Source: Crocosphaera watsonii WH 8501 (GTDB lineage Bacteria; Cyanobacteriota; Cyanobacteriia; Cyanobacteriales; Microcystaceae). Taken from it: 48,729 nt of DNA. Both the position numbers and the translations under genes were made by a program. The stretch lies in contig NZ_AADV02000008.1 in NCBI RefSeq assembly GCF_000167195.1, forward strand, positions 14,640-63,368, read 5' to 3'. The notes under the pieces were generated by a model. That model had not been told where the DNA came from, ran no database searches, and saw only the letters and a list, made by a program, of their open reading frames with translations. Shown here in pieces: positions 36,024 to 45,374 of the stretch. The number at the start of each line of letters is the position of its first letter. Within the stretch, counting starts at the first letter, position 1.

Positions 36024-37388
36024 TTACTGAGTAGTTGCGGAGAGTTCTTGTTCTTTGAGGGCACGACCATCTTTTAAGTCAAGAATGCGACTGACAGCAA
36101 TGCGATCGCCTGGTTTAACCCCAGAAATTACCTGATAAGCTTGACCTTGAATAGGTCCTACCTTAACTGGGATCTGTTTGGCCACTAAATTTTGCTGATC
36201 TCCTGGTTGAGCTAAGAAGACGAATTTTTGTCCACCTAAACTGGTAACGGCGGTAGTGGGAACCAAGACTCCTGGTTGAGTCTCCCAGACAACTCTTGCT
36301 TCTACATACTGTCTATCCCGTAGAGTACCATTATTACGAAACTCCATTTTAACGAGGATAGACTGAGCATTTTGGTCAACTAGAGGGGCAATATAAGTGA
36401 TTTGTCCTCGAACCCCGGGACTGCCATCGGGGTTAATCAGTTCGACGGGAAGTCCCTTACGGAGACGGTTGCGGTTTTCAGTGGGAATATTGACATTGAG
36501 ATAAAAGACTTGATTATCGGTGATCGTAGTGATTCCCTCACCGACGCTGACACTATCCCCAATTTTTTTCTCATTGAATTCCCCAATAACTCCGGTAATT
36601 GGAGACAATAGGAAATTGTAATCTAGGGTAGCTGCGGTAGAACCTTGTTGTCCTTCGGCTTGAACAATAGCAGATTGACGACTATCTATATTGGCTAGTG
36701 CTTGCTCAATCTGTCTTTCGGCTGCTTGTAACTGGTTTTGGCTTGCGTTGAGGGCTTCTTGAGAAGCGTCACGGGTTTTAATTCTTGATTCTAACTGAGC
36801 TTGGGTATTATCCAGATTTTGAGTGGCTTCATCCAGGTTTTGCGTAGGAACTACCCCCTCTGATTCAAGAAACTTTGCCCGTTCGTATTCTTTTTTTGCT
36901 AAAACCAAGTTAGCTTCTATCTCTTGTACATCCGCTTCAGATTTGGCTAAATTGGCCTTAGCAGTTTCCACATCAGCCTTAGCAGTATCTCTTTCGGCCT
37001 GTCGTTGACGATATTCTGCCTCTGCGACTTTGAGATCCGCCATAGCCACTTTCAAGTTCCCCGTAGCGGCTACTAATTCTTGTTGTTGTTGCTGGGGTTC
37101 AATTTCGATTAATCTTTGCCCTTGACGCACCAGATCACCTTCTCTGACTAAAATTTGCTTAATTCTCCCATTGGTACGACTGGGGGCTAATTGTACCCTT
37201 TGTCTGGCTTCGAGGGTTCCTACATAAGTGCTACTGTCAACTAGAGTAGCGGGTTTAAGGGTTTTCAGTTCCACCTCGACAGCTTGAGGAGCAGTGGCAG
37301 TGGTTTCATCGGAGGCGCAACCTGTGGTTAACAGAGAAACCATTAAAACAGTTCCTAGCCATTTTTGAGAGGATTTTAGGGGTTTCAT
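36024..37388 (-). CDS. RND/HlyD-type periplasmic adaptor lipoprotein
   Basis: The 454-residue protein is a membrane-fusion (adaptor) subunit of an efflux pump. A lipoprotein signal is visible (SLLTTGC, lipid Cys at 24). The biotinyl-lipoyl-like half motifs flank a long coiled coil (about 100-250, rich in Ala/Glu/Gln: AKADVETAKANLAKSEADV). The second lipoyl half has FLLSPITGVIGEF, and then come the beta-barrel and membrane-proximal domains. It needs an RND or ABC permease; none is adjacent, so the partner must be elsewhere or the operon was lost. No TolC gene is seen. Confidence 0.9.
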   Translation of the reverse strand: MKPLKSSQKWLGTVLMVSLLTTGCASDETTATAPQAVEVELKTLKPATLVDSSTYVGTLEARQRVQLAPSRTNGRIKQILVREGDLVRQGQRLIEIEPQQQQQELVAATGNLKVAMADLKVAEAEYRQRQAERDTAKADVETAKANLAKSEADVQEIEANLVLAKKEYERAKFLESEGVVPTQNLDEATQNLDNTQAQLESRIKTRDASQEALNASQNQLQAAERQIEQALANIDSRQSAIVQAEGQQGSTAATLDYNFLLSPITGVIGEFNEKKIGDSVSVGEGITTITDNQVFYLNVNIPTENRNRLRKGLPVELINPDGSPGVRGQITYIAPLVDQNAQSILVKMEFRNNGTLRDRQYVEARVVWETQPGVLVPTTAVTSLGGQKFVFLAQPGDQQNLVAKQIPVKVGPIQGQAYQVISGVKPGDRIAVSRILDLKDGRALKEQELSATTQ

Positions 37389-37530
37389 GGGACTAATACT
37401 TCTACAATCACTTTAAAATTTAGCAGAAGAATCCAATTTTTGCTTTGAAGTTTGCTTAATTTAACAAAGATTTTAGTGAGTATTTTGTGGAACAATAACT
37501 ATAAATTATACTTCTGACTCTTGACTTCAT

Positions 37531-38415
37531 TCAATCGTGCCAACTAGAACGCCATGCTGCTTCTGCCTGTGCCTGAGCATTTTCCCGTTGAATTTTTTGA
37601 TAAGCTTTGCGAATTTTTTTGACAATATCTAGTTTTTGGCGAATTTGTTGACGTTGAATACTTAATTGAGGATCAGCAAACTCGATATCAGATAATCGTA
37701 AATGAATAACAGAAATTTTGGTTATTTGGGATTCTCTATTATCTTCATTATCACTATTTTCCCCTTCTTCTTGCTTATCTTTTCGATTCGTTTCTATCAG
37801 TAAATTTAAAATATTAGGAGGATTTCCTGAAGACGAGGCTCCTTCTTCTGCTTGTAAGGCCATTTCCAAAAGTTGAGGAGGAAACTGACTAGCAATAATT
37901 TTATTTTTTTGTAACTCTCTATTAACATCTTGAGCTAAATTATGGATAATCACTCTGATCCCTTGTTCCACCCTTTTGCACCACAAAACAAGGTCTTCAG
38001 GATTGTCAATTTGAGAAATTGAATCGTCATTCTCTCCATCATCATCCTCATGTTCTACTTGAAATTCCTGATTTTTCATCAGAGATAATTGGGTTAAGAT
38101 TTGTTCGGTTAAAGTAGCTGTTGGGGCTGGTTGTGGGAAGGTAATATAGGCTAAAAACTTAGATTCAATCGGTTGACACAATTCTCTAATTTGTCCTTGC
38201 AATTTTTCTCTTTTACTATAGGATAAACGTAAAAATTCTTCAGGATAAATCTTGGTACAAATTTCATAAACCGCTAAAATTAATTGTTTTTTTAAAGACA
38301 AACTTAATAATTCTAAATATCGTTTATAAAGTTCGTTCAATCCTGTAAAAAAATCCTTTGATTGTTGTTCTAACTGTTCTATTTCTTGCCTAATTTTTTG
38401 CAGAGATTTTGCCAT
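37531..38415 (-). CDS. Unknown helical protein, cyanobacterial
   Basis: I do not recognise this 294-residue protein. It starts with a coiled coil (LQKIRQEIEQLEQQSKDFF), has an acidic middle (EDDDGENDDSI near residue 125) and a second coiled region at the end (QRQQIRQKLDIVKKIRKAYQKIQ). No signal peptide, membrane segment or catalytic motif is visible. It is separated from the HlyD gene by 142 bp and from tsf by 160 bp, all on the same strand. Confidence 0.6.
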   Translation of the reverse strand: MAKSLQKIRQEIEQLEQQSKDFFTGLNELYKRYLELLSLSLKKQLILAVYEICTKIYPEEFLRLSYSKREKLQGQIRELCQPIESKFLAYITFPQPAPTATLTEQILTQLSLMKNQEFQVEHEDDDGENDDSISQIDNPEDLVLWCKRVEQGIRVIIHNLAQDVNRELQKNKIIASQFPPQLLEMALQAEEGASSSGNPPNILNLLIETNRKDKQEEGENSDNEDNRESQITKISVIHLRLSDIEFADPQLSIQRQQIRQKLDIVKKIRKAYQKIQRENAQAQAEAAWRSSWHD

Positions 38416-38460
38416 AAGTCAACTTTTAATAACCCAATATATTAATCAAAAATACCGAAA

Positions 38461-38500
38461 TAAGGCAAGAGTTGGAGCTATTTTCCTTACTTTTGCCTTA
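38461..38500 (-). terminator. Hairpin downstream of tsf
   Basis: TAAGGCAA (38461-38468) pairs with TTGCCTTA (38493-38500), about 75 nt after the tsf stop. A loosely T-rich stretch follows on the minus strand, so it may be the terminator of the rpsB-tsf operon. Confidence 0.45.
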
Positions 38501-38574
38501 CTATTAATAACCATTCTTGAGAGAATTTACTTTTTTTTACTGATCAGATTCAGCCATGAAAACAAGTCCAAGGT

Positions 38575-39237
38575 TTATGCTTTTTGTCCTGTTTGGGCAG
38601 CGACTTCATCAGCAAAACTAACTTCTTGCTTTTCGATCCCCTCTCCTAACACAAAGCGAGTGAAACGACGAACTTGAATGTTTTCCCCAAGTTGGGCGAT
38701 GGTTTGTTTAAGTAACTCTTCAACCGTCATATTCTGGTCTTTAACATAGGGTTGATCGAGCAAACTAAGTTCTTTTTTTCGCTTATCAATACGCCCTTGA
38801 ACAATCTTTTCCTTAATGTTATCAGGCTTATTGCCTAAATCATCTCGTCCCATTTCAATTTCTTTTTCCTTAGCGATCATTGCTTCAGGAATATCTCCTG
38901 TGGTCACATACTCTACATTGGGACAAGCTGCGATTTGCATAGCAACGTTTTGGACCAGGTCTTTAAATTCATCTCGACGGGCCACAAAGTCGGTTTCACA
39001 GTTCACTTCTACCAGTACCCCAATGCGGCCACCAGTATGAATATAACTATGAACCAATCCTTCTGCGGTTTGTCGGCCTGATTTTTTCTCGGCGGAGGTG
39101 ATACCTTTTTGCCGTAACCATTCCATGGACTTTTCCATATCCCCCTCATTTTCTTTGAGGGCTTTTTTACAATCCATCATCCCCGCGCCAGTTTTTTCAC
39201 GGAGTTGTTTAACCAGTTTTGCTGAGATTTCGGCCAT
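38575..39237 (-). CDS. tsf: Translation elongation factor Ts
   Basis: EF-Ts exchanges GDP for GTP on EF-Tu. I chose ATG 39237, giving 220 residues and the conserved start [20 protein letters not shown]; the open frame extends 19 codons further upstream without homology. The UBA-like N-domain ([12 protein letters not shown]), the core CETDFVAR block and the C-terminal module are present. The family in cyanobacteria is of this length. It follows rpsB on the same strand with a 388-bp gap, longer than usual. Confidence 0.97.
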   Translation of the reverse strand: MAEISAKLVKQLREKTGAGMMDCKKALKENEGDMEKSMEWLRQKGITSAEKKSGRQTAEGLVHSYIHTGGRIGVLVEVNCETDFVARRDEFKDLVQNVAMQIAACPNVEYVTTGDIPEAMIAKEKEIEMGRDDLGNKPDNIKEKIVQGRIDKRKKELSLLDQPYVKDQNMTVEELLKQTIAQLGENIQVRRFTRFVLGEGIEKQEVSFADEVAAQTGQKA

Positions 39238-39584
39238 TTTGATTTTAGTGTGTACGCTAACAACTATTTGAAGTCTCCATGCTCTGAAAAACATGGATTC
39301 TAGTTAGTGAACAAAGACAAGACGGTTCCATATCTTTGCTTATTAACTTATTAGATTTTCATCTAACTTAATGCCCTTCAACAGACACCTACATCCCTTA
39401 AATTAACCTGTAGACTTACTCAAAGGGTTAAACCTTATATGGAACTCAGGTTCATAGTTTCACTGGACTCGTCTATCATTTTAGCATCAACAGTAATCTG
39501 CCTTGGAAGGGCGGATGGCAGTGGAGGGAAGGTAAGATTCCTTATCTTTCGGGATAAAAAGCGCATCCCAATGAATCACCAAAG

Positions 39585-39615
39585 CCCCAACTATATTGCT
39601 TGCAATTAGTTGGGG
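39585..39615 (-). promoter_or_regulatory. Hairpin between rpsB and tsf
   Basis: CCCCAACTA and TAGTTGGGG form a perfect 9-bp stem, extended inside by ATTGC/GCAAT. It starts 11 nt after the rpsB stop. No T-tract follows on the minus strand, so it is likelier an attenuator or an mRNA-stabilising/processing site than a full terminator. The rest of 39238-39584 shows no gene. Confidence 0.5.
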
Positions 39616-39625
39616 TACTTCACAT

Positions 39626-40435
39626 TTACTCCTCTTCTCCTTCTCCAGAAGCGACGGCTTCAACCCCCTCTTCTTCTTCCTCATCGTAGTCATCGTAGTC
39701 CCCTTCTGCGAGGCTTTCCTCAAACTCTTCATAATCATCATCAGAGTCTAACTGACCATGACGGCCTTCATAAATGGCATCTGCCAATCTACCTAAAATT
39801 AATTTGATAGAACGAATAGCATCATCATTGGCTGGAATGGGAATATCAGCGTAGTCGGGGTCACAATTGGTATCTAACAGGGAAATCATGGGAATGCCTA
39901 ATTTTTGACATTCTTGGATAGCATTATATTCCCGACGTTGATCCACAATCACCACTACATCGGGGGGACGACGCATGGTTTTAATGCCACCGAGATATTT
40001 TTGTAGTTTGCCTAATTCCCGACGCAATACAGAGGCTTCTTTTTTAGGACGACGAGCGATTTGTCCACTGTCTTCCATTGCTTCTAATTCTTTAAGTCTT
40101 TCAACCCTGGTTTTGATGGTTTCCCAGTTGGTGAGCATTCCTCCTAACCAACGTTGGTTAACGTAGTTAGCTCCGCAACGAGATGCTTCTTGAGCAATGA
40201 TGCCGGCTGCTTGACGCTTGGTTCCGACAAATAAGAATCGTTTACCTTTATCAGAGTTATTGCGAACGTATTGATAAGCATCCTCCATCAATTGGGCTGT
40301 TTGCACCAAATCGATGATATGAACCCCATTACGGGCTGTATAAATATATTGGGACATTTTGGGGTTCCAACGGCGGGTTTGATGCCCAAAATGAACCCCT
40401 GCATTGAGCAAGTCTTCGAGGGATACGACTGGCAT
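39626..40435 (-). CDS. rpsB: 30S ribosomal protein S2
   Basis: S2 is needed for 30S assembly and initiation. The start [25 protein letters not shown]-type sequence, FVGTKRQA (about 68-75), [12 protein letters not shown] and [15 protein letters not shown] are diagnostic. At 269 residues it has a long acidic C-terminal tail (from about residue 228, many Asp/Glu and Tyr), seen in cyanobacteria. It is the first gene of the rpsB-tsf operon, preceded by a structured leader. Confidence 0.97.
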   Translation of the reverse strand: MPVVSLEDLLNAGVHFGHQTRRWNPKMSQYIYTARNGVHIIDLVQTAQLMEDAYQYVRNNSDKGKRFLFVGTKRQAAGIIAQEASRCGANYVNQRWLGGMLTNWETIKTRVERLKELEAMEDSGQIARRPKKEASVLRRELGKLQKYLGGIKTMRRPPDVVVIVDQRREYNAIQECQKLGIPMISLLDTNCDPDYADIPIPANDDAIRSIKLILGRLADAIYEGRHGQLDSDDDYEEFEESLAEGDYDDYDEEEEEGVEAVASGEGEEE

Positions 40436-40469
40436 AATTAAATTTTCTCCTGTTTCGGGTTAATCCTCC

Positions 40470-40514
40470 ATTCAGGTGTATTTCTTGCGAAGAAACACCC
40501 GAAGTCCTGAATGT
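40470..40514 (-). promoter_or_regulatory. Structured leader hairpin of rpsB
   Basis: CATTCAGG (40470-40477) pairs with CCTGAATG (40507-40514). Within it GGTG-TA-TTTCTT pairs with AAGAAA-CACC around a GCG loop (40476-40500), so two overlapping pairings compete. The structure lies 35-79 nt before the rpsB ATG. Ribosomal proteins often control their own mRNA this way; S2 does so in E. coli. For this sequence it is inference. Confidence 0.5.
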
Positions 40515-40558
40515 GCGAGATTTTAACAACTTTACTAGAATAACATAAAATAGTTTAT

Positions 40559-41044
40559 ATGAAATCTTCTCTTAATCCTTTTCCTGCCACAAATTCAGAC
40601 CATCCCCACGATAGTTTTAGAATTAGCTTTGCTCCTCTATCCTTGGAAGAGGTTTATGGCTTAGCTGATGACCCTAGTAACGGGGCGATCGCTTTGATGA
40701 GTGGGACAGTTCGACAAGAAACCGAGGGCAAAGCCGTTCGTTATCTAGAATATCAGGGTTATGAACGGATGGCTCTGCTCATTTTCCAGGAAATTGCCGC
40801 TCATATTCGTCAAAAATGGCCGCAAACCAACCGAGTCGTCATCCATCATCGCATTGGTAAGCTAAAGATTGGGGAAATTAGTGTCTTAATCGCTGTAGGC
40901 TGTCCTCATCGGGGTGAAGCGTTTGCTGCTTGTCGTTATGGTATTGACACGTTAAAACATAATGCTCCCATCTGGAAAAAAGAATTGTGGGCTGATGGTT
41001 CTGGCACTTGGGTCAGTATGGGTGCTTGTGAAGACATAGACTAA
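40559..41044 (+). CDS. moaE: Molybdopterin synthase catalytic subunit MoaE
   Basis: MoaE with MoaD inserts sulfur into precursor Z to make molybdopterin. The 161-residue protein has LMSGTVRQETEGK, YLEYQGYERMA, RIGKLKIGE and HNAPIWKKELWADGSGTWV; the last contains the conserved Lys and Trp of the active site. The N-terminal 25 residues are an extension before the domain. It is divergent from rpsB with a 123-bp spacer; no other moa gene is nearby. Molybdenum cofactor is needed for nitrate reductase. Confidence 0.95.
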   Translation: MKSSLNPFPATNSDHPHDSFRISFAPLSLEEVYGLADDPSNGAIALMSGTVRQETEGKAVRYLEYQGYERMALLIFQEIAAHIRQKWPQTNRVVIHHRIGKLKIGEISVLIAVGCPHRGEAFAACRYGIDTLKHNAPIWKKELWADGSGTWVSMGACEDID

Positions 41045-41335
41045 TGATTTCCCATATCAACATTAGTTATTTCCCTGGATATTCAGGTATTATTTTGATC
41101 GCTGTTTTTATGGGTTTTATCTGAAACTTAATTGATTCTTTAAAATAACAATTCAAACTTTACATTAACTTTATTTTCTACATATTATTTCATATTTTTT
41201 TGTGTCAAATACCAGTGTTTTTAGGGTTAACAATTGAAAGATATAAATGTAATAATGAAAGTAAATAATCTTTAAATTATCTATTGGCTCTGTTTTAAGA
41301 GATTCAGAAATTTTGGGCGGAAATACTTATTTATT

Positions 41336-42366
41336 ATGAAAAAATCAACTTTAATTTCTAAGGGTTTACTGGGAACCACTTTTGCTGCATCAATCTTAGG
41401 CTATGGGCTAACGGTCAATGCCGCAGGATTGACACAAGTTTCCCTAGAACTAGCACTTTTAATTGATGGCTCTGATAGTATTTCAGATGAACATTTTTAT
41501 GATCAAATTGATGCTTTAGGTAACATCTTCAATGATCCTAACTTTTATAATGACTTTGTTTTGCCATTAAAAGGTAAACAAGTAGCCGACCACAAAAATT
41601 ATGGTCAAACAGTAGTAATCAATGATCCAAGTGTAGCGGTTAGTATTTATCAGTTTGGCTCTGGAATTGACCCCGATAACCGCCAATTAGTTTACCCTGT
41701 TTTGGAGCAAATTGCTGATTGGACTGTATTTAACTGACAACATCAATCAGGTATGGGACAATTGGATTCGATGACCATTAATAAAGTGGGTGGTTTCACT
41801 CCCATTGGTGATGTTCTGGACTTGATGATCAAAGAGTTCTCGAATAATTCCTATGCTCGAATAATTCCTATGATGGACATCAGACTGTTAATTTATCGAG
41901 CGATGGATTTGAAACAGAATCATCATCGTCTGTGAACAGTCTGGACATGGCATTCTTATTATTCGACAGTGGTGTTACATTTAACGCCCTAGCCATCCCT
42001 ACAACACTTGATGCACAGGGGGGGGGAGAAGCAAATCCCTCTGGGGACCTTTACCATAGCTCTAACTTGCAAAATATCGTCGATCCTTTTGGTGATGGAT
42101 TCCCTCCGTTGAATTTAGCTGGTAACGATGGGTTTGTTTTGTATGATTACGCAACAGGAGAAAAAACCCTAGAAGACGCATTTCGTTTGAAATTGGGCTT
42201 AGAAACCATTGGCACACCACCACCTCCTCGGCCTCCTGAACCTCCTAAACCTCCTGTGGTAGATCCAACAGGAGACCCAGAAAATGTCCCCGAACCTAGT
42301 TCTATATTAGGTTTACTCGTCATTAGCATACTTGCCCTATTGCCAGGCAAGAACAAGGGAACTTAG
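41336..42366 (+). pseudogene. PEP-CTERM protein with VWA-like (DUF1194-type) domain, broken twice
   Basis: The gene starts with a signal peptide (LISKGLLGTTFAASILGYGL), then ELALLIDGSDSISDEHFYDQ with a MIDAS-like DGSDS. It is interrupted by TGA 41735-41737 in frame. It continues as VGGFTPIGDVLDLMI until a 17-bp tandem duplication (41839-41872) shifts the frame. The next frame runs VNSLDMAFLLFDSGVTFNAL to a Pro-rich linker and a PEP-CTERM sorting tail (VPEPSSILGLLVISILALLP, then GKNKG). Removing one copy of the duplication restores an open frame across the junction. The protein was probably exported and sorted by an exosortase. Confidence 0.85.
41839..41872 (+). repeat. 17-bp tandem duplication
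   Basis: CTCGAATAATTCCTATG occurs twice in direct succession (41839-41855 and 41856-41872). Its length is not a multiple of three, so it shifts the reading frame of the PEP-CTERM gene. Confidence 0.95.
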
Positions 42367-42496
42367 TTAAGAAAGACAATCTCTGGAACATTAGGTAAGG
42401 TTTTAACGTTTAGAATTCTTGTAGTCCAAAATTTTACTCAGATCGAACTAAAGAGTATATCCTGTAAAGGTGAGTAAGTTGTGAGGCAGTGAATCA

Positions 42497-43954
42497 ATGG
42501 TTATCTCCCTATATCCTAATGGCAGCGGTCGTTCAAATAATCAGACCAGGAACTTCAATCATCGCTTTTTGAATCCACTCCCCCATCTACCCAATAGTGC
42601 TTTGTTTGGGACTGATGGCATCAGAGGTAAGGCAGGAGAGTTATTAACGGCTCCGTTTGCCCTACAATTAGCATTTTATGCCGGACAAGTTTTAAAATCA
42701 AAAACAGCCACACCCGGTCCCATTATCATCGGTCAAGACTCTCGTAACTCCAGCGATATGTTAGCTATGGCTATGGCCGCAGGACTAACTTCAGTCGGCT
42801 TGGAAGTCTGGCAGTTAGGATTATGTCCTACTCCCTGTGTTGCTTATTTAACCCGTCACAGCGAAGCAATGGCAGGGATCATGATTTCTGCTAGTCATAA
42901 CCCTCCAGAAGATAACGGAATTAAATTTTTTAACGCAGATGGTACGAAGTTGTCCTCAACCCTAGCCCAAGAAATAGAAGAGGGGTTACGAGGTAATCTT
43001 GTTGTGTCCATGGATGATATGGCTGTTTGGGGTAAAACTTTATATCAATCCAGTTTAGTTAATGATTATTGTCAGTTTTTACAGGACAGTTTACCCACTT
43101 CCTTCAGTTGTCAAGGGATGAAAATCGTTTTAGATTTGGCTTGGGGTGCTTCGGTAAATGTGGCCCCGGCTATGTTTAATGCGTTGGGTGCAGAAGTTAT
43201 TTGTTTACACGATACAGCTAACGGCGATCGCATTAATGTCAATTGTGGTTCCACTAATCTTAATTTATTGCAAGCTGCGATCTCAGAACATCAGGCGGAC
43301 ATGGGGTTTGCTTTTGATGGAGATGCTGATCGGGTGATGGCGGTAGATGGTACAGGAAAGGTGGTGGATGGAGATTATATTCTTTACCTCTGGGGAAAAT
43401 ACCTCTTAGAGCGGGGTAAACTGCCCGATAACCTCTTGATCGGCACTGTTATGGCAAATTTGGGGTTTGAACGTGCTTGGCAAGGTCTAGGGGGTCAATT
43501 GGTTCGTACCTCTGTAGGCGATCGCCATGTTCAAGCGCAAATGTGGCAAACTGGGGCTATGCTTGGGGGTGAACAGTCGGGACACATTATCTGTCATCAT
43601 TACGGGGTGTCAGGGGATGGTGTCCAAACGGCGTTACAGTTGGCTGCTTTGGTGCATGAGTCTGGGGTATCTTTGGCTGAGTTGGTGCAAAATAGTTTTG
43701 AAACCTATCCCCAGATTTTACGCAATGTTCGTTTAGAAGATCGGGAAAAATTACGCTCTTGGCAACAGTGTGAACCTCTGCAACAGGCCATCGCCCAAGC
43801 AGGGGAAGATATGGGTAATACAGGCCGGGTTTTAGTTCGTGCGTCGGGAACAGAAACTTTAATTAGGGTGATGGTTGAATCAGAATGTCCTAATGCTGCT
43901 AGTCATTGGGTTAATTATTTAGTGGGAGTTGTGGAAACCCATCTTGCTGCTTAA
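42497..43954 (+). CDS. glmM: Phosphoglucosamine mutase
   Basis: GlmM converts glucosamine-6-phosphate to glucosamine-1-phosphate for UDP-GlcNAc, used in peptidoglycan and lipopolysaccharide. The 485-residue protein has [11 protein letters not shown] (37-47), the phosphoserine loop [16 protein letters not shown] (S133), the metal loop [12 protein letters not shown], and the phosphate-binding [14 protein letters not shown] near the end. An extra N-terminal stretch of about 30 residues precedes the core; an alternative start inside it is possible. Family length is 450-460. Confidence 0.95.
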   Translation: MVISLYPNGSGRSNNQTRNFNHRFLNPLPHLPNSALFGTDGIRGKAGELLTAPFALQLAFYAGQVLKSKTATPGPIIIGQDSRNSSDMLAMAMAAGLTSVGLEVWQLGLCPTPCVAYLTRHSEAMAGIMISASHNPPEDNGIKFFNADGTKLSSTLAQEIEEGLRGNLVVSMDDMAVWGKTLYQSSLVNDYCQFLQDSLPTSFSCQGMKIVLDLAWGASVNVAPAMFNALGAEVICLHDTANGDRINVNCGSTNLNLLQAAISEHQADMGFAFDGDADRVMAVDGTGKVVDGDYILYLWGKYLLERGKLPDNLLIGTVMANLGFERAWQGLGGQLVRTSVGDRHVQAQMWQTGAMLGGEQSGHIICHHYGVSGDGVQTALQLAALVHESGVSLAELVQNSFETYPQILRNVRLEDREKLRSWQQCEPLQQAIAQAGEDMGNTGRVLVRASGTETLIRVMVESECPNAASHWVNYLVGVVETHLAA

Positions 43955-44070
43955 TATCAATAAGGTTCAGGATTTGTTTTGTCTTCATTATTAACCCAAA
44001 TATAGTGGACTTTAGCTAATAATGTTATACCATGATTTCAATTAATTAATCCCAGTAAAAAACCCTTAAA

Positions 44071-44190
44071 GTAGGGTGGGTTAGACGGGAATAATTTGGG
44101 TTATAACAAGAAAATAATAATCCGTCGCAGGGCACCATTTTCCTTTAAGTTTCCTGAAGGTGCATTACACTTGGTTTATGCACCCTACCC
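44071..44190 (+). repeat. 120-bp palindromic repeat, copy A
   Basis: The unit begins GTAGGGTGGGTTAGACGG and ends with a self-complementary GGTGCATTACACTT and TATGCACCCTACCC block. It resembles cyanobacterial REP/MITE repeats. Copy A has drifted in the middle (CGTCGCAGGGCACC instead of CGTCGTAACCCACC). Confidence 0.85.
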
Positions 44191-44202
44191 ATAAAATTTA
44201 GT

Positions 44203-44301
44203 TTTCTTCTTCTAAATACTTTAGAAGAATTAGGCGAAGCTTTACTGGATTTTCAGACAGAAACCGATTTAGTTAATTGGTTAGAAAATAACCTTAATTA
44301 A
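44203..44301 (+). pseudogene. C-terminal scrap of a DUF4351/Rpn-type nuclease gene
   Basis: An open frame between repeat copies A and B reads LEELGEALLDFQTETDLVNW and LENNLN before TAA 44299-44301, matching the DUF4351 tail common in cyanobacterial Rpn-family (PD-(D/E)XK) proteins. Only about 30 codons remain. Confidence 0.55.
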
Positions 44302-44331
44302 CCTCTATTCACATTCAGTAATCAGTCATCC

Positions 44332-44450
44332 GTAGGGTGGGTTAGACGGCAATAATTTGGGTTATAACAAGAAAATAATAATCCGTCGTAACCCACCATT
44401 TAGTTTAATTTTTCCAAAGGTGCATTACACTTCGTTAATGCACCCCACCC
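44332..44450 (+). repeat. 119-bp palindromic repeat, copy B
   Basis: Same unit as copy A, with GTAACCCACCA matching its own GGTGGGTTA arm, and ending GGTGCATTACACTTCGTTAATGCACC in two parts. It is followed by a stretch that resembles the 3' end of the PEP-CTERM gene (reverse strand FFTGIKCKKKEE). Confidence 0.9.
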
Positions 44451-44525
44451 GTAAGATTTAGGTTTCTTGTTCGGTTGTAATTTCTTCTTTCTTTTTACAT
44501 TTAATCCCTGTAAAAAAGCCTTAAA

Positions 44526-44645
44526 GTAGGGTGGGTTAGACGGCGATAATTTGGGTTATAACAAGAAAATAATAATCCGTCGTAACCCACCATGTTCGTT
44601 TAATTCTCCTGAAGGTGCATTACACTTCGTTAATGCACCCTACCC
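44526..44645 (+). repeat. 120-bp palindromic repeat, copy C
   Basis: Same unit as A and B, nearly identical to B. It lies 16 bp from the stop codon of the PEP-CTERM gene at 44662, so it may serve as its terminator. The interval between 43955 and 44661 otherwise holds only the DUF4351 scrap. Confidence 0.9.
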
Positions 44646-44661
44646 GTAAAATTTAGTTTTC

Positions 44662-45327
44662 TTATTCCTTGTTCTTCTTGCATTTAATCCCTGTGAAAAT
44701 AAAACCAGCACCTACTAAAATAAGTCCTAAAATATTAGATGATTCTGGAATAGATTCAGGTTCATCTGATTTGACTGTAACAGTAGATGTTACACTGTAA
44801 CCTATACCAAAAAAATTAGGTGCATTATAACCACCCCCTCCATAAATACCAGAACCTAGACTAATAGCAAATATCGTATTAGCATTACAAAAACTACTAT
44901 TGTTACCTAAACATAATCGTCCATTGCCATTATTATCAATAAATTCAGCATTATTATTAATAATTAACTCTGAACTTGTTAAATCAAAAGTAGCATCATT
45001 GGCTAGACTAGGGCTAGTAGAAAAAGGTCGAGATCCAAATATAGTGCTTTCATTAAAAGTAAAAGGAGATGCCCCACCAGTCACAGCTATTGTAAAATTG
45101 GATATACCAGGATCATTCCAAGCAACATCAGCAGGATTACTAGAAGCACCAACTACACTATCATCCCAAGTAAAACCACCATTGATATTGTAGGGACCTC
45201 CGTTTCCTGAATCACTAACACCAGAAAAATTGACAGTATAAATGTTAGCGGCTTTTATCATAGTAGGACTAGCTAAAGAAAGTAATAATGTAGTGGTCAT
45301 TAATTGAGCAAAAGATTGAAGTTTCAT
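44662..45327 (-). CDS. PEP-CTERM sorting domain protein
   Basis: The 221-residue protein has a signal peptide (MKLQSFAQLMTTTLLLSLAS, cleaved probably after IKA), a Gly/Asn/Ser-rich beta-type domain (ANIYTVNFSGVSDSG, then NINGGFTWDD) and a C-terminal sorting tail: PESIPESSNILGLILVGAGF, then a basic end (KCKKNKE). The motif is PES rather than PEP. Such proteins are exported and anchored or released by exosortase. The role is unknown. It is 47 bp downstream of the DUF1822 gene on the same strand. Confidence 0.85.
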   Translation of the reverse strand: MKLQSFAQLMTTTLLLSLASPTMIKAANIYTVNFSGVSDSGNGGPYNINGGFTWDDSVVGASSNPADVAWNDPGISNFTIAVTGGASPFTFNESTIFGSRPFSTSPSLANDATFDLTSSELIINNNAEFIDNNGNGRLCLGNNSSFCNANTIFAISLGSGIYGGGGYNAPNFFGIGYSVTSTVTVKSDEPESIPESSNILGLILVGAGFIFTGIKCKKNKE

Positions 45328-45374
45328 GATACATACTCCTTAAGAAACTAAGTTAATTGAATGGGGGACAAAAA

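Noticed and set aside
36024-37388. Complete RND efflux operon
   Set aside because: Only the HlyD-type adaptor is present; no permease or TolC-like gene lies on either side.
39487-39741. Minus-strand ORF overlapping the rpsB 3' end
   Set aside because: It is a shifted reading of the acidic rpsB tail (runs of Lys/Arg) and has no ribosome-binding site.
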